Source: Myxococcales bacterium | GTDB taxonomy: Bacteria > Myxococcota_A > Polyangia > Haliangiales > Haliangiaceae | Assembly: GCA_016794525.1 (NCBI GenBank) | Contig: JAEUJY010000167.1 | Location: 62,001 to 126,000 of the forward strand | Length of the DNA stretch: 64,000 nucleotides | Direction of reading: 5' to 3' | Part shown: piece after piece, positions 45,470-52,647 of the stretch | Layout of the letters: every line of letters starts with the position of its first letter | Numbering within the stretch: the stretch's first letter is position 1 | Program-made: the position numbers and the translations under genes | The notes under the pieces: model-generated | Seen by the model: only the letters and a program-made list of their open reading frames with translations | The model's database searches: none | What the model was told of the DNA's origin: nothing

Positions 45470-47002
45470 ATGGCCCACGATGCCGCGATGGGCGAGCCCG
45501 CGGCCGAGGCGCCGTTCCGCTGGCGTCGGCTGATCAAGCCGGTGTTCACGGTGGCGATCTTCGCGGCGCTGGCGTGGGGCCTGCGGTCGATGCTCGCCAG
45601 CTTCGACTACGACGACGTCGTCGCCGGGTTCGACGCGGTGCCGGCCGGCAAGATCGTGCTGGCGGCGGGCCTGGTCGCGCTGGTGCACGCGCTGTACGTC
45701 GTGCGCGAGCGGCTGGCGATCGACTTCGCCGGCGAGCCGCGCCTGTCGACCCGCCGGGTCGCGGTGGCGTCGCTGATCAGCCGCTCGCTGTCGACGCTGG
45801 GCCTGGCGACGATCACCGGCTTCGCGCTGCGGGTGCGGCTGTACGAGCAGTTCGGCATCGACAAGGCCGCGGTGACGCGCGCGACGATCTACAACGAGGC
45901 GACGTTCTACGTCGGCCTGGTCGCGTCGATCGCGCTGGCGTTCTCGCTGGGCGGCCTGCCGCCGATGGTCGGCACGTCGGTGCGGCTGCCGTCGCTGGTG
46001 TGGGTCGGCCCGATCGCGATCGCGGTGCTGCTGGTGTACCTCGGCTACGGCGTCGTGCGGACGACGCCGCTGCAGATCCGCTCGTTCACGCTGCCGCCGC
46101 TGCGGCTGGTGCCGCTCGCCGCGCAGGTGGCGCTGCCGCTGGTCGACACGCTGCTGGCGGCGGCGATCACCACCGCGCTGGTGCCGGCGTCCGCCGGGCT
46201 CGGCTACCGCGAGCTGCTGGCGATCGGCGTGGTGGCCGGCATCGCCGGGTCGATCAGCCAGGTGCCGGGCGGGCTCGGCGTCTACGAGACGACGATCCTG
46301 GCGTTCGTGCCGACCGCGGCGCACCCGGCGACGCTGGCCGCGCTGCTGGTGCGGCGGGCGATGGTGCAGCTGCTGCCGATCGGCGTCGGCACGCTGCTGC
46401 TGGTCGGCGTGGCGGTGGCGACCAAGGCGCGCCGCCACCCCAACCGGGTCGCGCTCGACTTCGCGCGCGACGCGATGGCGATGGCCGCGTTCGTCGCCAG
46501 CGTGCTGTCGCTGATCGCCGCCGCGGTGCCGCGCCACAACGGCCTGACGGCGATGCTCGGCGTGCCGGCGCAGGCGGTGGTGTTCGCGTCGGGCCTGGCG
46601 ACGATGGTCGCCGCCCGCGGCCTGCAGCAGGGCCGCCGCCGCGCGTGGTGGGTGTGCGTCGTGCTGTTCACGCTGCGCGCCATCGCGGCGCTGATCTCGG
46701 GCCACATGCCCAGCCTGATCGTCGCGGGCGCGCTGGCGCTGGTGCTGCTGATCGCGGTGCAGGTGTTCCCGCACCCGGGCCCGCTGTTCGACGGCGAGCG
46801 CGCGTGGTGGACCGCGTGGGTGGTCGCGCTGATCGGCATCGCCTGGGTCGCCGACGCGCACCCCGACTCGCTGTCGACCGAGGTCCGCGCGCGCACCGCC
46901 GGCATGATCGTCGCGGTGGCGATGGTGCTGGGCAGCCTGGCGGCGCGGGCGCTGCCCGAACGGCGGCGCAAGCGACGCAAGGCGCGCGCGACCGGGCCGT
47001 GA
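45470..47002 (+). CDS. Membrane protein of the lysylphosphatidylglycerol synthase/UPF0104 type
   Basis: 510 residues from ATG 45470 (an ATG at 45488 is also possible). It has many membrane helices with PF03706-like features: 'SRSLSTLGLATITGFALRVR', 'SISQVPGGLGVYETTILAF' and 'RRAMVQLLPIGVGTLLLVGV'. Only the flippase-like membrane half of MprF is present; the C-terminal aminoacyl-transfer domain is absent. A second set of helices and a basic tail ('RRRKRRKAR') follow. It may flip or modify lipids; the substrate is unknown. Confidence 0.82.
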   Translation: MAHDAAMGEPAAEAPFRWRRLIKPVFTVAIFAALAWGLRSMLASFDYDDVVAGFDAVPAGKIVLAAGLVALVHALYVVRERLAIDFAGEPRLSTRRVAVASLISRSLSTLGLATITGFALRVRLYEQFGIDKAAVTRATIYNEATFYVGLVASIALAFSLGGLPPMVGTSVRLPSLVWVGPIAIAVLLVYLGYGVVRTTPLQIRSFTLPPLRLVPLAAQVALPLVDTLLAAAITTALVPASAGLGYRELLAIGVVAGIAGSISQVPGGLGVYETTILAFVPTAAHPATLAALLVRRAMVQLLPIGVGTLLLVGVAVATKARRHPNRVALDFARDAMAMAAFVASVLSLIAAAVPRHNGLTAMLGVPAQAVVFASGLATMVAARGLQQGRRRAWWVCVVLFTLRAIAALISGHMPSLIVAGALALVLLIAVQVFPHPGPLFDGERAWWTAWVVALIGIAWVADAHPDSLSTEVRARTAGMIVAVAMVLGSLAARALPERRRKRRKARATGP

Positions 47003-47011
47003 CCGCCGCGG

Positions 47012-48211
47012 TCAGCGGGTGAACTGCGCGGTGGTGACGTCGAGCTCGGGCAGCACCCGGACGTCGGCGCCGGTGGCGAGGTCGGCGATGACGACGTCGT
47101 CCCAGGCGGTGGTGCGGCCGCGCCGATCGGCCGGGCTGCGCCGCACGACCACGTAGCGTCCGTCGGCGGAGACGTCGAACGCGATCGCGATCCCCCGCAC
47201 CGCGACCCGCGCGCCGCGCGCCGAGAGTTCGATCAGGTCGCACGGGTTGCGCTCCGTGCTCGGGCGACAGTCGTGGACGAACACCGCGCCACGCCCGGGC
47301 GCGGCGAGCGGCGTCCACGGGACCAGCGCCGCGGCCGGCCGGTACACCTCGGTGCGCCGCAACGTCGCGAGATCGATCGCCTCGATCGTCATCGCGCCCG
47401 GCGCGCGCTCGCGCCGGAAGAACAGCGTCGTGTCGGTCAGCGCGAGGTTCTCGAGGTCGCCGGTGACCTTGACCCGCACCGGCCGCGGCTTCCGGCTCGG
47501 CCCCGCGCCGGCCCAGTCGATCAGCGTCACGCCGCCGCGGCTGGCGTAGGCCGCGCGGTCCTGCTTCGGCGCCAGCGCGAACCGCGTCGCGATGCTGCGG
47601 CCGGCCAGCGCGCGCCGCGGACCGGTCGCGTCCGCGTAGCTGCCCAGCGTCGTGCCGCGCATGGACAGCGACAGCGTCATCAGCGCGGCCCCGCGCGCGG
47701 TGAGGCCGAGCGGCTGCTCGAAGCACGTCGGCCGGCCGGTGCAGCTCGGGTCGCCGGCGCGCTCCGCGAGCACGCGGTCGCGATCGCCCATGACGATCGT
47801 CCACGCCGGCGCCGCCGCGCCACCCTCGCTACGCCGCTGCCGCGCCAGGAACCAGCGGCCGCTCGCCTCGTCGACGAGCAGCGGCTGGTAGTCGTGGACC
47901 AGCGTCGGGCCGTTTATCGGCAGCGCGTGGAGCGGGTGGCGGCCGGCGTCGTCGAACCGGTCGACCGCGGTCCAGGTCTGCACCAGCACCGCCGGCGCCT
48001 CGCCGTCGGTCGCGCCGCCGTAGGCCGCGCCGCCGTAGGTCGCACCGCCGTAGGTCGCCCCGCCGTAGCCGCTGCGATCCTCGAGGCCGTCGGGGCCGTG
48101 GGCCGGATCGGCGCCGAAGGGGTTGTCGCGGACGGGCTGCGCGAGCGCGCCGGCGAGGGGAGCCACGACCGCGACCGCGGCCAGCAACGTGAAGCGACGA
48201 CGTACGTTCAT
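47012..48211 (-). CDS. Exported protein with YGGA repeats, paralogue A
   Basis: 399 residues. Signal peptide 'LLAAVAVVAPLAGALAQ'. A short acidic segment leads to four YGGAx repeats (residues 49-68). A beta-rich domain of about 320 residues follows, ending 'LDVTTAQFTR'. It contains 'RAAYASRGGVTLIDWAGAG' and 'AFDVSADGRYVVVRRSPADR', propeller-like strands. The paralogue upstream (48301-49602) shares this layout and the same C-terminal 'AQFTR'. Probably a secreted or surface beta-propeller-like protein. Function unknown. Confidence 0.75.
   Translation of the reverse strand: MNVRRRFTLLAAVAVVAPLAGALAQPVRDNPFGADPAHGPDGLEDRSGYGGATYGGATYGGAAYGGATDGEAPAVLVQTWTAVDRFDDAGRHPLHALPINGPTLVHDYQPLLVDEASGRWFLARQRRSEGGAAAPAWTIVMGDRDRVLAERAGDPSCTGRPTCFEQPLGLTARGAALMTLSLSMRGTTLGSYADATGPRRALAGRSIATRFALAPKQDRAAYASRGGVTLIDWAGAGPSRKPRPVRVKVTGDLENLALTDTTLFFRRERAPGAMTIEAIDLATLRRTEVYRPAAALVPWTPLAAPGRGAVFVHDCRPSTERNPCDLIELSARGARVAVRGIAIAFDVSADGRYVVVRRSPADRRGRTTAWDDVVIADLATGADVRVLPELDVTTAQFTR
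48008..48067 (-). repeat. 15-bp repeats coding four YGGAx units
   Basis: Four adjacent 15-bp units near the start of paralogue A code YGGAT, YGGAT, YGGAA and YGGAT. Confidence 0.85.
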
Positions 48212-48264
48212 GCCGCGTGCGACGGCGCCGAGGCGCGCGGATTCACGCGCGACCTCGCGTTGAC

Positions 48265-48291
48265 GTCGATGTCGCGGCGATCGTGAACCGC
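48265..48291 (-). promoter_or_regulatory. Conserved 27-bp upstream element of paralogue A
   Basis: This 27-bp block matches 49665-49691 upstream of paralogue B in 26 positions, at a similar distance from the start (54 versus 63 nt). It is likely a duplicated promoter or regulator site. Confidence 0.55.
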
Positions 48292-48300
48292 GGGCTACGC

Positions 48301-49602
48301 TCAGCGCGTGAACTGCGCGCTGTCGGCGGGGACCTCGGGGTAGACCGCGGCGTCCCGGCCGGTCGCGAGATCGAGCACGACCAGATCGGGCCACGCGGTG
48401 GCGCGCGCGGCGCGGTCGCGCGGGTGGCGCAGCACCAGCAGGTAGCGTCCGTCGGCCGACACGTCGAGCGCGCGGGCCACGCCGCGGGCCATCGTGCGCG
48501 CGCCGGCCGCGGTCACCTCGACGACGTCGCAGGCGTTGTCGCCGCGGGCGTGATCGCAGTCGTGGACGAACGCGCTGCCGCGGGCCGGCGCCTCGAGCGG
48601 CGCCCACGCCAGCTCGTGGCGCGGCTGGTACACGACCTCGCGGTCACCGGTGGCGCGATCGATGACCTCGAGGGTGGTGGCGACCCGACGATCGCGACCC
48701 GTGACCCGCCGACGGAACAGCACCGCCTCGTCGAGCATCACCAGCCGATCGAGGTTGCCGTCGACCTTCACGTGCTCGCCGCGCGCCTTGGGCCGGGGCC
48801 CGGTCGCGGTCCAGTCGATCAGCGTCAGCCCGCCACGGCTCACGTAGGCGGCGCGGTCGTGGGTCGGCGCGATCGCCAGCCGGGTGGCGATCGCCTTGCC
48901 GGCCAGCTCGCGGCGCCCGGCCACGCCGAACCCGTAGCGGCCGAGCGTGAACCCGGCGGCGTGCAACGACAGCGTCAGCACGCTGGTGCCGTCGGCGGCG
49001 AACCCGAGCGGGACCTCGAAGCAGGCCGGCCCGCGCCCGCCGCAGCGCGCGTCGCCCGCGATCTCGGCGGTGGCGCCGCGGCGATCGCCGAATACCAGCG
49101 TCCAGGTGCGCGCGGTGCGGCCCTTGGCCTGGCGGGTCAGGAACCACCGCCCGGTCGCCTCCTCGACGATCAGCGGCTGGTAGCTGTGCGCCAGCACGCG
49201 GCCCGCGACCGGCGCCGCCAGCACGACCTGCCGGCCGGCCTCGTCGAGCCGCACCAGCCCGGTGGTCCAGTCGTAGGCGAGCACCGCCGGCGGGCGCGGC
49301 CGCGCGACGACCGGAGCCGCGCCGCCGTAGCTCGCCCCGCCGTAGCTCGCCCCGCCGTACCCCTGCCCACCGTACGCCTCGCCGCCGTACATCGCCCCGC
49401 CGTACGCGTCGCCACCGTATGGATCCCCGCTGTACGCGTCGCCGCCGTACGTCGCCCCGCCGTACGTCGCCCCGCCGTCGCTCGCCCCACCGTACGTCGC
49501 CCCGCCGTACGGGTCGACCGGCGCCGGCTGCGCCGCGGTGACCAGCGGCGCGGCGGCCAGGGCGACCGCGATCAACGAACAACAGGCGACGCGCGCGTCC
49601 AT
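48301..49602 (-). CDS. Exported protein with YGGA repeats, paralogue B
   Basis: 433 residues. Signal 'LIAVALAAAPLVTAAQ', then thirteen five-residue units (residues 32-96; YGGAT, YGGDA, YGGEA, YGGQG and variants), then the same beta-rich domain as paralogue A: 'DRAAYVSRGGLTLIDWTATG' and 'ALDVSADGRYLLVLRHPRDR', ending 'DSAQFTR'. Compared with A, the repeat block is three times longer, so the repeats expand or contract while the domain stays stable. Probably secreted. Function unknown. Confidence 0.75.
   Translation of the reverse strand: MDARVACCSLIAVALAAAPLVTAAQPAPVDPYGGATYGGASDGGATYGGATYGGDAYSGDPYGGDAYGGAMYGGEAYGGQGYGGASYGGASYGGAAPVVARPRPPAVLAYDWTTGLVRLDEAGRQVVLAAPVAGRVLAHSYQPLIVEEATGRWFLTRQAKGRTARTWTLVFGDRRGATAEIAGDARCGGRGPACFEVPLGFAADGTSVLTLSLHAAGFTLGRYGFGVAGRRELAGKAIATRLAIAPTHDRAAYVSRGGLTLIDWTATGPRPKARGEHVKVDGNLDRLVMLDEAVLFRRRVTGRDRRVATTLEVIDRATGDREVVYQPRHELAWAPLEAPARGSAFVHDCDHARGDNACDVVEVTAAGARTMARGVARALDVSADGRYLLVLRHPRDRAARATAWPDLVVLDLATGRDAAVYPEVPADSAQFTR
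49315..49509 (-). repeat. 15-bp repeats coding thirteen YGGA-type units
   Basis: Thirteen adjacent 15-bp units in paralogue B code five-residue variants of YGGAx. Several neighbouring units are identical at DNA level, which favours slippage or unequal exchange. Confidence 0.85.
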
Positions 49603-49664
49603 GACCGTTCGACGTCACGGTGCCACGCGCGTTCACCGACGCACGCAGATTCTCCGTCGCCGCG

Positions 49665-49691
49665 GTCGATGTCGCGGTGATCGTGAACCGC
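49665..49691 (-). promoter_or_regulatory. Conserved 27-bp upstream element of paralogue B
   Basis: It matches the element at 48265-48291 in 26 of 27 positions. It lies 63 nt upstream of the paralogue B start and just beyond the 3' end region of the epimerase gene. Confidence 0.55.
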
Positions 49692-49703
49692 TGGTCACGG
49701 TGG

Positions 49704-50639
49704 TCAGCGATCGAGCGACGCGCGCAGCGCGCCGGCGAGGTCCGGGTGGCGGAACGCGAAGCCCAGCCGCTGCAACGCCGCGGGCACGACCCGCCGGCCC
49801 TCGAGCAGGTACTCGGCCAGCTCGCCGACCGCGGCCTTGATCGCGAACGCCGGCACCGGCAGCCACGCCGGGCGGCCGAGCGCCGCGCCCAGCGCCTTGG
49901 CCAGCTCGCGGTTGCGCACGATCCCGGGGGCGACCAGGTTGATCGGCCCGCGGTAGCGGTCGTCGTCGATCGCCGCGACGTACGCGGCGACCGCGTCGTC
50001 GGCGTGGATCCACGCGAACCACTGGTCGCCCGAGCCGATCCGACCGCCGGCGAACAGCTTGAACGGCGTCGTCATCTTGGCCAGCGCGCCGCCGCGCCCG
50101 ATCACCACGCCGGTGCGCATGCGCACGACGCGGACCCCGGCGGCCTCGGCGTTGGCCGCCTCGGTCTCCCACGCCTTGCACACCCGGGCCAGGAACGCGC
50201 CCCCGGCCGGCGCCGCCTCGGTGATCTCGTCGTCGTCGTCCATCGCGCGATCGGCGAACGGATAGTAGTCGGCGCCCGACGCGGTGATCAGCGCGCGCGG
50301 CCGCTCGGCCGCCGGCCATGCGGCCAGCGCCTCGACGATCACCCGCGTCGACTCGACGCGCGAGTCGCGGATCGCCTGCTTGCGCCGGGCGTCCCAGCGA
50401 CCGCCGGCGATCGGCTCGCCGGCGAGGTGGACGATCGCGTCGGCGCCGCGGGCCGCCTCGAGCCACGGCCCCGGGGTCTCGTAGGTGGCGGCCACCGCGG
50501 TGATCGCGTCGCCCAGCGCGGCGCGGGCCCGGGCCTCGTCGCGGCACCACACCGTCACGCGATCGCCGCGATCGATCAGCGCCCGCACCAGCGGCGGCCC
50601 GATCATGCCGGTCGCGCCGGACACGACGACGCGCTTCAT
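49704..50639 (-). CDS. TIGR01777-type NAD(P)-dependent epimerase
   Basis: 311 residues. Extended SDR with 'VVVSGATGMIGPPLVRALID' (dinucleotide-binding loop), 'ADAIVHLAGEPIAGGRW' and 'RPRALITASGADYYPF' (Tyr of the active site). The C-terminal DUF1731 segment ('AALQRLGFAFRHPDLAGAL') places it in the YfcH/SDR39U1 group; the substrate is unknown. Its ATG overlaps the ThiD stop (ATGA). Confidence 0.9.
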   Translation of the reverse strand: MKRVVVSGATGMIGPPLVRALIDRGDRVTVWCRDEARARAALGDAITAVAATYETPGPWLEAARGADAIVHLAGEPIAGGRWDARRKQAIRDSRVESTRVIVEALAAWPAAERPRALITASGADYYPFADRAMDDDDEITEAAPAGGAFLARVCKAWETEAANAEAAGVRVVRMRTGVVIGRGGALAKMTTPFKLFAGGRIGSGDQWFAWIHADDAVAAYVAAIDDDRYRGPINLVAPGIVRNRELAKALGAALGRPAWLPVPAFAIKAAVGELAEYLLEGRRVVPAALQRLGFAFRHPDLAGALRASLDR

Positions 50640-51424
50640 ACGATCGCCGCCCGTCCGCGCCCCGGGCGCACCGGCGCGGCGATCCGCGCGGCGACGAACG
50701 CCTTGGCCGCCCGGCACGCGCCCTCGAGCGTCGCGCCGCGCGCCAGCTCGCACGCGATCGCGGTCGACAGCGCGCAGCCGGTGCCGTGCACCGACCCGCC
50801 GGCGATCCGCGGCCCGGCCAGCTCGACCACGCCGGCCGGCGCGACCAGCACGTCGATCGCCTCGGCGTCGCCCCAGTGGCCGCCCTTGACCAGCACCGCC
50901 GCGACGTCGCGCTGATCGCGCAGCACCGACGCCACGCCGATCGCGCCCCGCACCGAGTCGATCGGTCCGTGCTTCCCGAAGCCGGTAAGGGCGCACGCCT
51001 CGTCGGCGTTCGGCGTCACCAGCGCGCAGCTCGCGCCCAGCACGCCGGCCGCCGCGCCGAGCTCGTCGTCGGTCAGCGCGGTCGCGCCGTGGGACGCCCG
51101 CGCGACCGGATCCCACACCACCGGCGCGGCGGTCATCGCCAGCGCCTCGGCCACCATCTCGGCCATCGCCACCGAGCCGAGCATGCCGATCTTCACCGCC
51201 GCCAGCTCGATGTCGGACAGCAGCGCGATCAGCTGCTCGCGCACCATCGCCGGATCGACCGGGTTGACCGCGCGCAGCCCCTGCGTCGTCTGCTCGGTCA
51301 GCGCGGTCGCCACCGCGAGCGGCCGGCAGCCGTGCAGCTCGCACACCCGCACGTCGGCGACCAGGCCGGCCCCGCCCGAGGGGTCGAGCCCGGCGATCAC
51401 CAGGACGTTGGGCGCCTCAGCCAT
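50636..51424 (-). CDS. thiD: Hydroxymethylpyrimidine (phosphate) kinase
   Basis: 262 residues. ThiD phosphorylates HMP and HMP-phosphate for thiamine synthesis. Typical motifs are 'VIAGLDPSGGAGL', 'VLVKGGHWGD' and 'SVHGTGCALSTAIACELA' (Cys217 and the anion hole). It overlaps the glutaryl-CoA dehydrogenase gene by 8 nt and the epimerase gene by 4 nt, so all three should be translated together. No TPP riboswitch could precede it, since it starts inside the upstream gene. Confidence 0.93.
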   Translation of the reverse strand: MAEAPNVLVIAGLDPSGGAGLVADVRVCELHGCRPLAVATALTEQTTQGLRAVNPVDPAMVREQLIALLSDIELAAVKIGMLGSVAMAEMVAEALAMTAAPVVWDPVARASHGATALTDDELGAAAGVLGASCALVTPNADEACALTGFGKHGPIDSVRGAIGVASVLRDQRDVAAVLVKGGHWGDAEAIDVLVAPAGVVELAGPRIAGGSVHGTGCALSTAIACELARGATLEGACRAAKAFVAARIAAPVRPGRGRAAIV

Positions 51425-52589
51425 CGAACGCGGCCAGGCCGGTCACGTCCTGGCCGACCACCAGCGTGTGGATGTCGTGGGTGCCCTCGTAGGTGTAGAC
51501 GCTCTCGAGGTTCAGCATGTGCCGACCGCACTGGTAGTCGTCGGTCACGCCGTTGGCGCCGAGGATGTCGCGGGCGTCGCGCGCGATGTCGCGGGCCACG
51601 CTCACGCAGTTGCGCTTGGCCAGCGAGACGTGGCGCGGCTCGAGCTTGCCGCTGTCCTTCAGCCGACCCAGCCGGTAACACATCAGCTGGCCCTTGGTGA
51701 TCTCCGAGACCATCTCGACCAGCTTGGCCTGCACCAGCTGGTAGCCGGCGATCGGCCGCGAGAACTGGACGCGGTCCTTGGCGTAGCCGAGCGCCTCGTC
51801 GTAGCAGCTCATCGCCGCGCCGATCGCGCCGAAGCAGATGCCGAACCGGGCCTGGGTCAGGCACGACAGCGGGCCGCGCATGCCGCGCACGCCGGGCAGG
51901 AGCGCGTCCTCGCCGACCTCGACGTCCTCGAGGATCAGCTCGCTGGTCGTCGACGCGCGCAGCGACCACTTGCCGTGGATGTCGCGCGCGGTGAAGCCCT
52001 TGGTCGAGGTCGGCACCAGGAAGCCGTGGACGACGCCGTCGAGCTTGGCCCACACCAGCGCGACCTGCGCCACCGAGCCGTTGGTGATCCACCGCTTGGT
52101 GCCGTTGAGCAGGTAGCCGCCGGCGGTGCGGCGCGCGGTGGTGATCATGCCGGTCGGGTTGGAGCCGAAGTCGGGCTCGGTCAGGCCGAAGCAGCCGATC
52201 AGCGTCCCGGCGGCCATGCCCGGCAGGTACTTCTGCTTCTGCGCCTCGGAGCCGTAGGCCCAGATCGGGTACATCACGAGGCTCGACTGCACCGAGCAGA
52301 ACGAGCGGATGCCCGAGTCGCCGCGCTCGAGCTCCTGGCAGATCAGGCCGTAGGCGGTGCCGCTGGTGCCCGGGCAGCCGTAGCCGGTGAGCGACGCGCC
52401 GAGCAGGCCCATCTGGCCGAACACCGGCACCAGCTCGTGCGGGAACGTGCCGGCGGTGAAGTGCTTGCCGATCGTCGGCACGATCTTGTCGGAGACGAAG
52501 TCGCGCACGGTGTCACGGATCAGCCGCTCCTCTTCGGTGAAGAGCTCGTCGATGCCGTAGTAGTCGAGTCCGCGGTAGGCGCCGGCCAT
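51417..52589 (-). CDS. gcdH: Glutaryl-CoA dehydrogenase-type acyl-CoA dehydrogenase
   Basis: 390 residues, the normal acyl-CoA dehydrogenase length. Strong ribosome site AGGAGG (52595-52600) ahead of ATG 52589. The glutaryl-CoA dehydrogenase pattern is visible: 'IRSFCSVQSSLVMYPI' (substrate Arg and Ser), 'RVQFSRPIAGYQLVQAKL', and the base Glu368 in 'YEGTHDIHTL'. It oxidises and decarboxylates glutaryl-CoA to crotonyl-CoA in Lys/Trp breakdown, with FAD. It heads an operon with thiD and the epimerase. Confidence 0.92.
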   Translation of the reverse strand: MAGAYRGLDYYGIDELFTEEERLIRDTVRDFVSDKIVPTIGKHFTAGTFPHELVPVFGQMGLLGASLTGYGCPGTSGTAYGLICQELERGDSGIRSFCSVQSSLVMYPIWAYGSEAQKQKYLPGMAAGTLIGCFGLTEPDFGSNPTGMITTARRTAGGYLLNGTKRWITNGSVAQVALVWAKLDGVVHGFLVPTSTKGFTARDIHGKWSLRASTTSELILEDVEVGEDALLPGVRGMRGPLSCLTQARFGICFGAIGAAMSCYDEALGYAKDRVQFSRPIAGYQLVQAKLVEMVSEITKGQLMCYRLGRLKDSGKLEPRHVSLAKRNCVSVARDIARDARDILGANGVTDDYQCGRHMLNLESVYTYEGTHDIHTLVVGQDVTGLAAFDG

Positions 52590-52632
52590 GGGGTCCTCCT
52601 CGCGCGGCCGGGCGCCGCGCGGTCGCCGGCGG

Positions 52633-52638
52633 TATACT
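52633..52638 (+). promoter_or_regulatory. Putative -10 box (TATACT), symmetric with the opposite strand
   Basis: TATACT ends 9 nt before the transglycosylase ATG. The same GTATAC reads TATACC on the minus strand towards gcdH, so a shared two-way -10 element is possible. Confidence 0.5.
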
Positions 52639-52647
52639 CTCGCGACC

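Noticed and set aside
47000-47014. Palindrome TGACCGC-C-GCGGTCA as a bidirectional terminator
   Set aside because: It consists of the two convergent stop codons and their neighbours. The one-base loop makes a real hairpin weak, and no T-runs flank it.
48008-49509. CRISPR-like array in the YGGA region
   Set aside because: The 15-bp repeats are in frame, have no spacers and code a peptide repeat.
50600-51420. TPP riboswitch ahead of thiD
   Set aside because: thiD starts inside the upstream gcdH gene, leaving no leader. No THI-box-like sequence was seen ahead of gcdH either.
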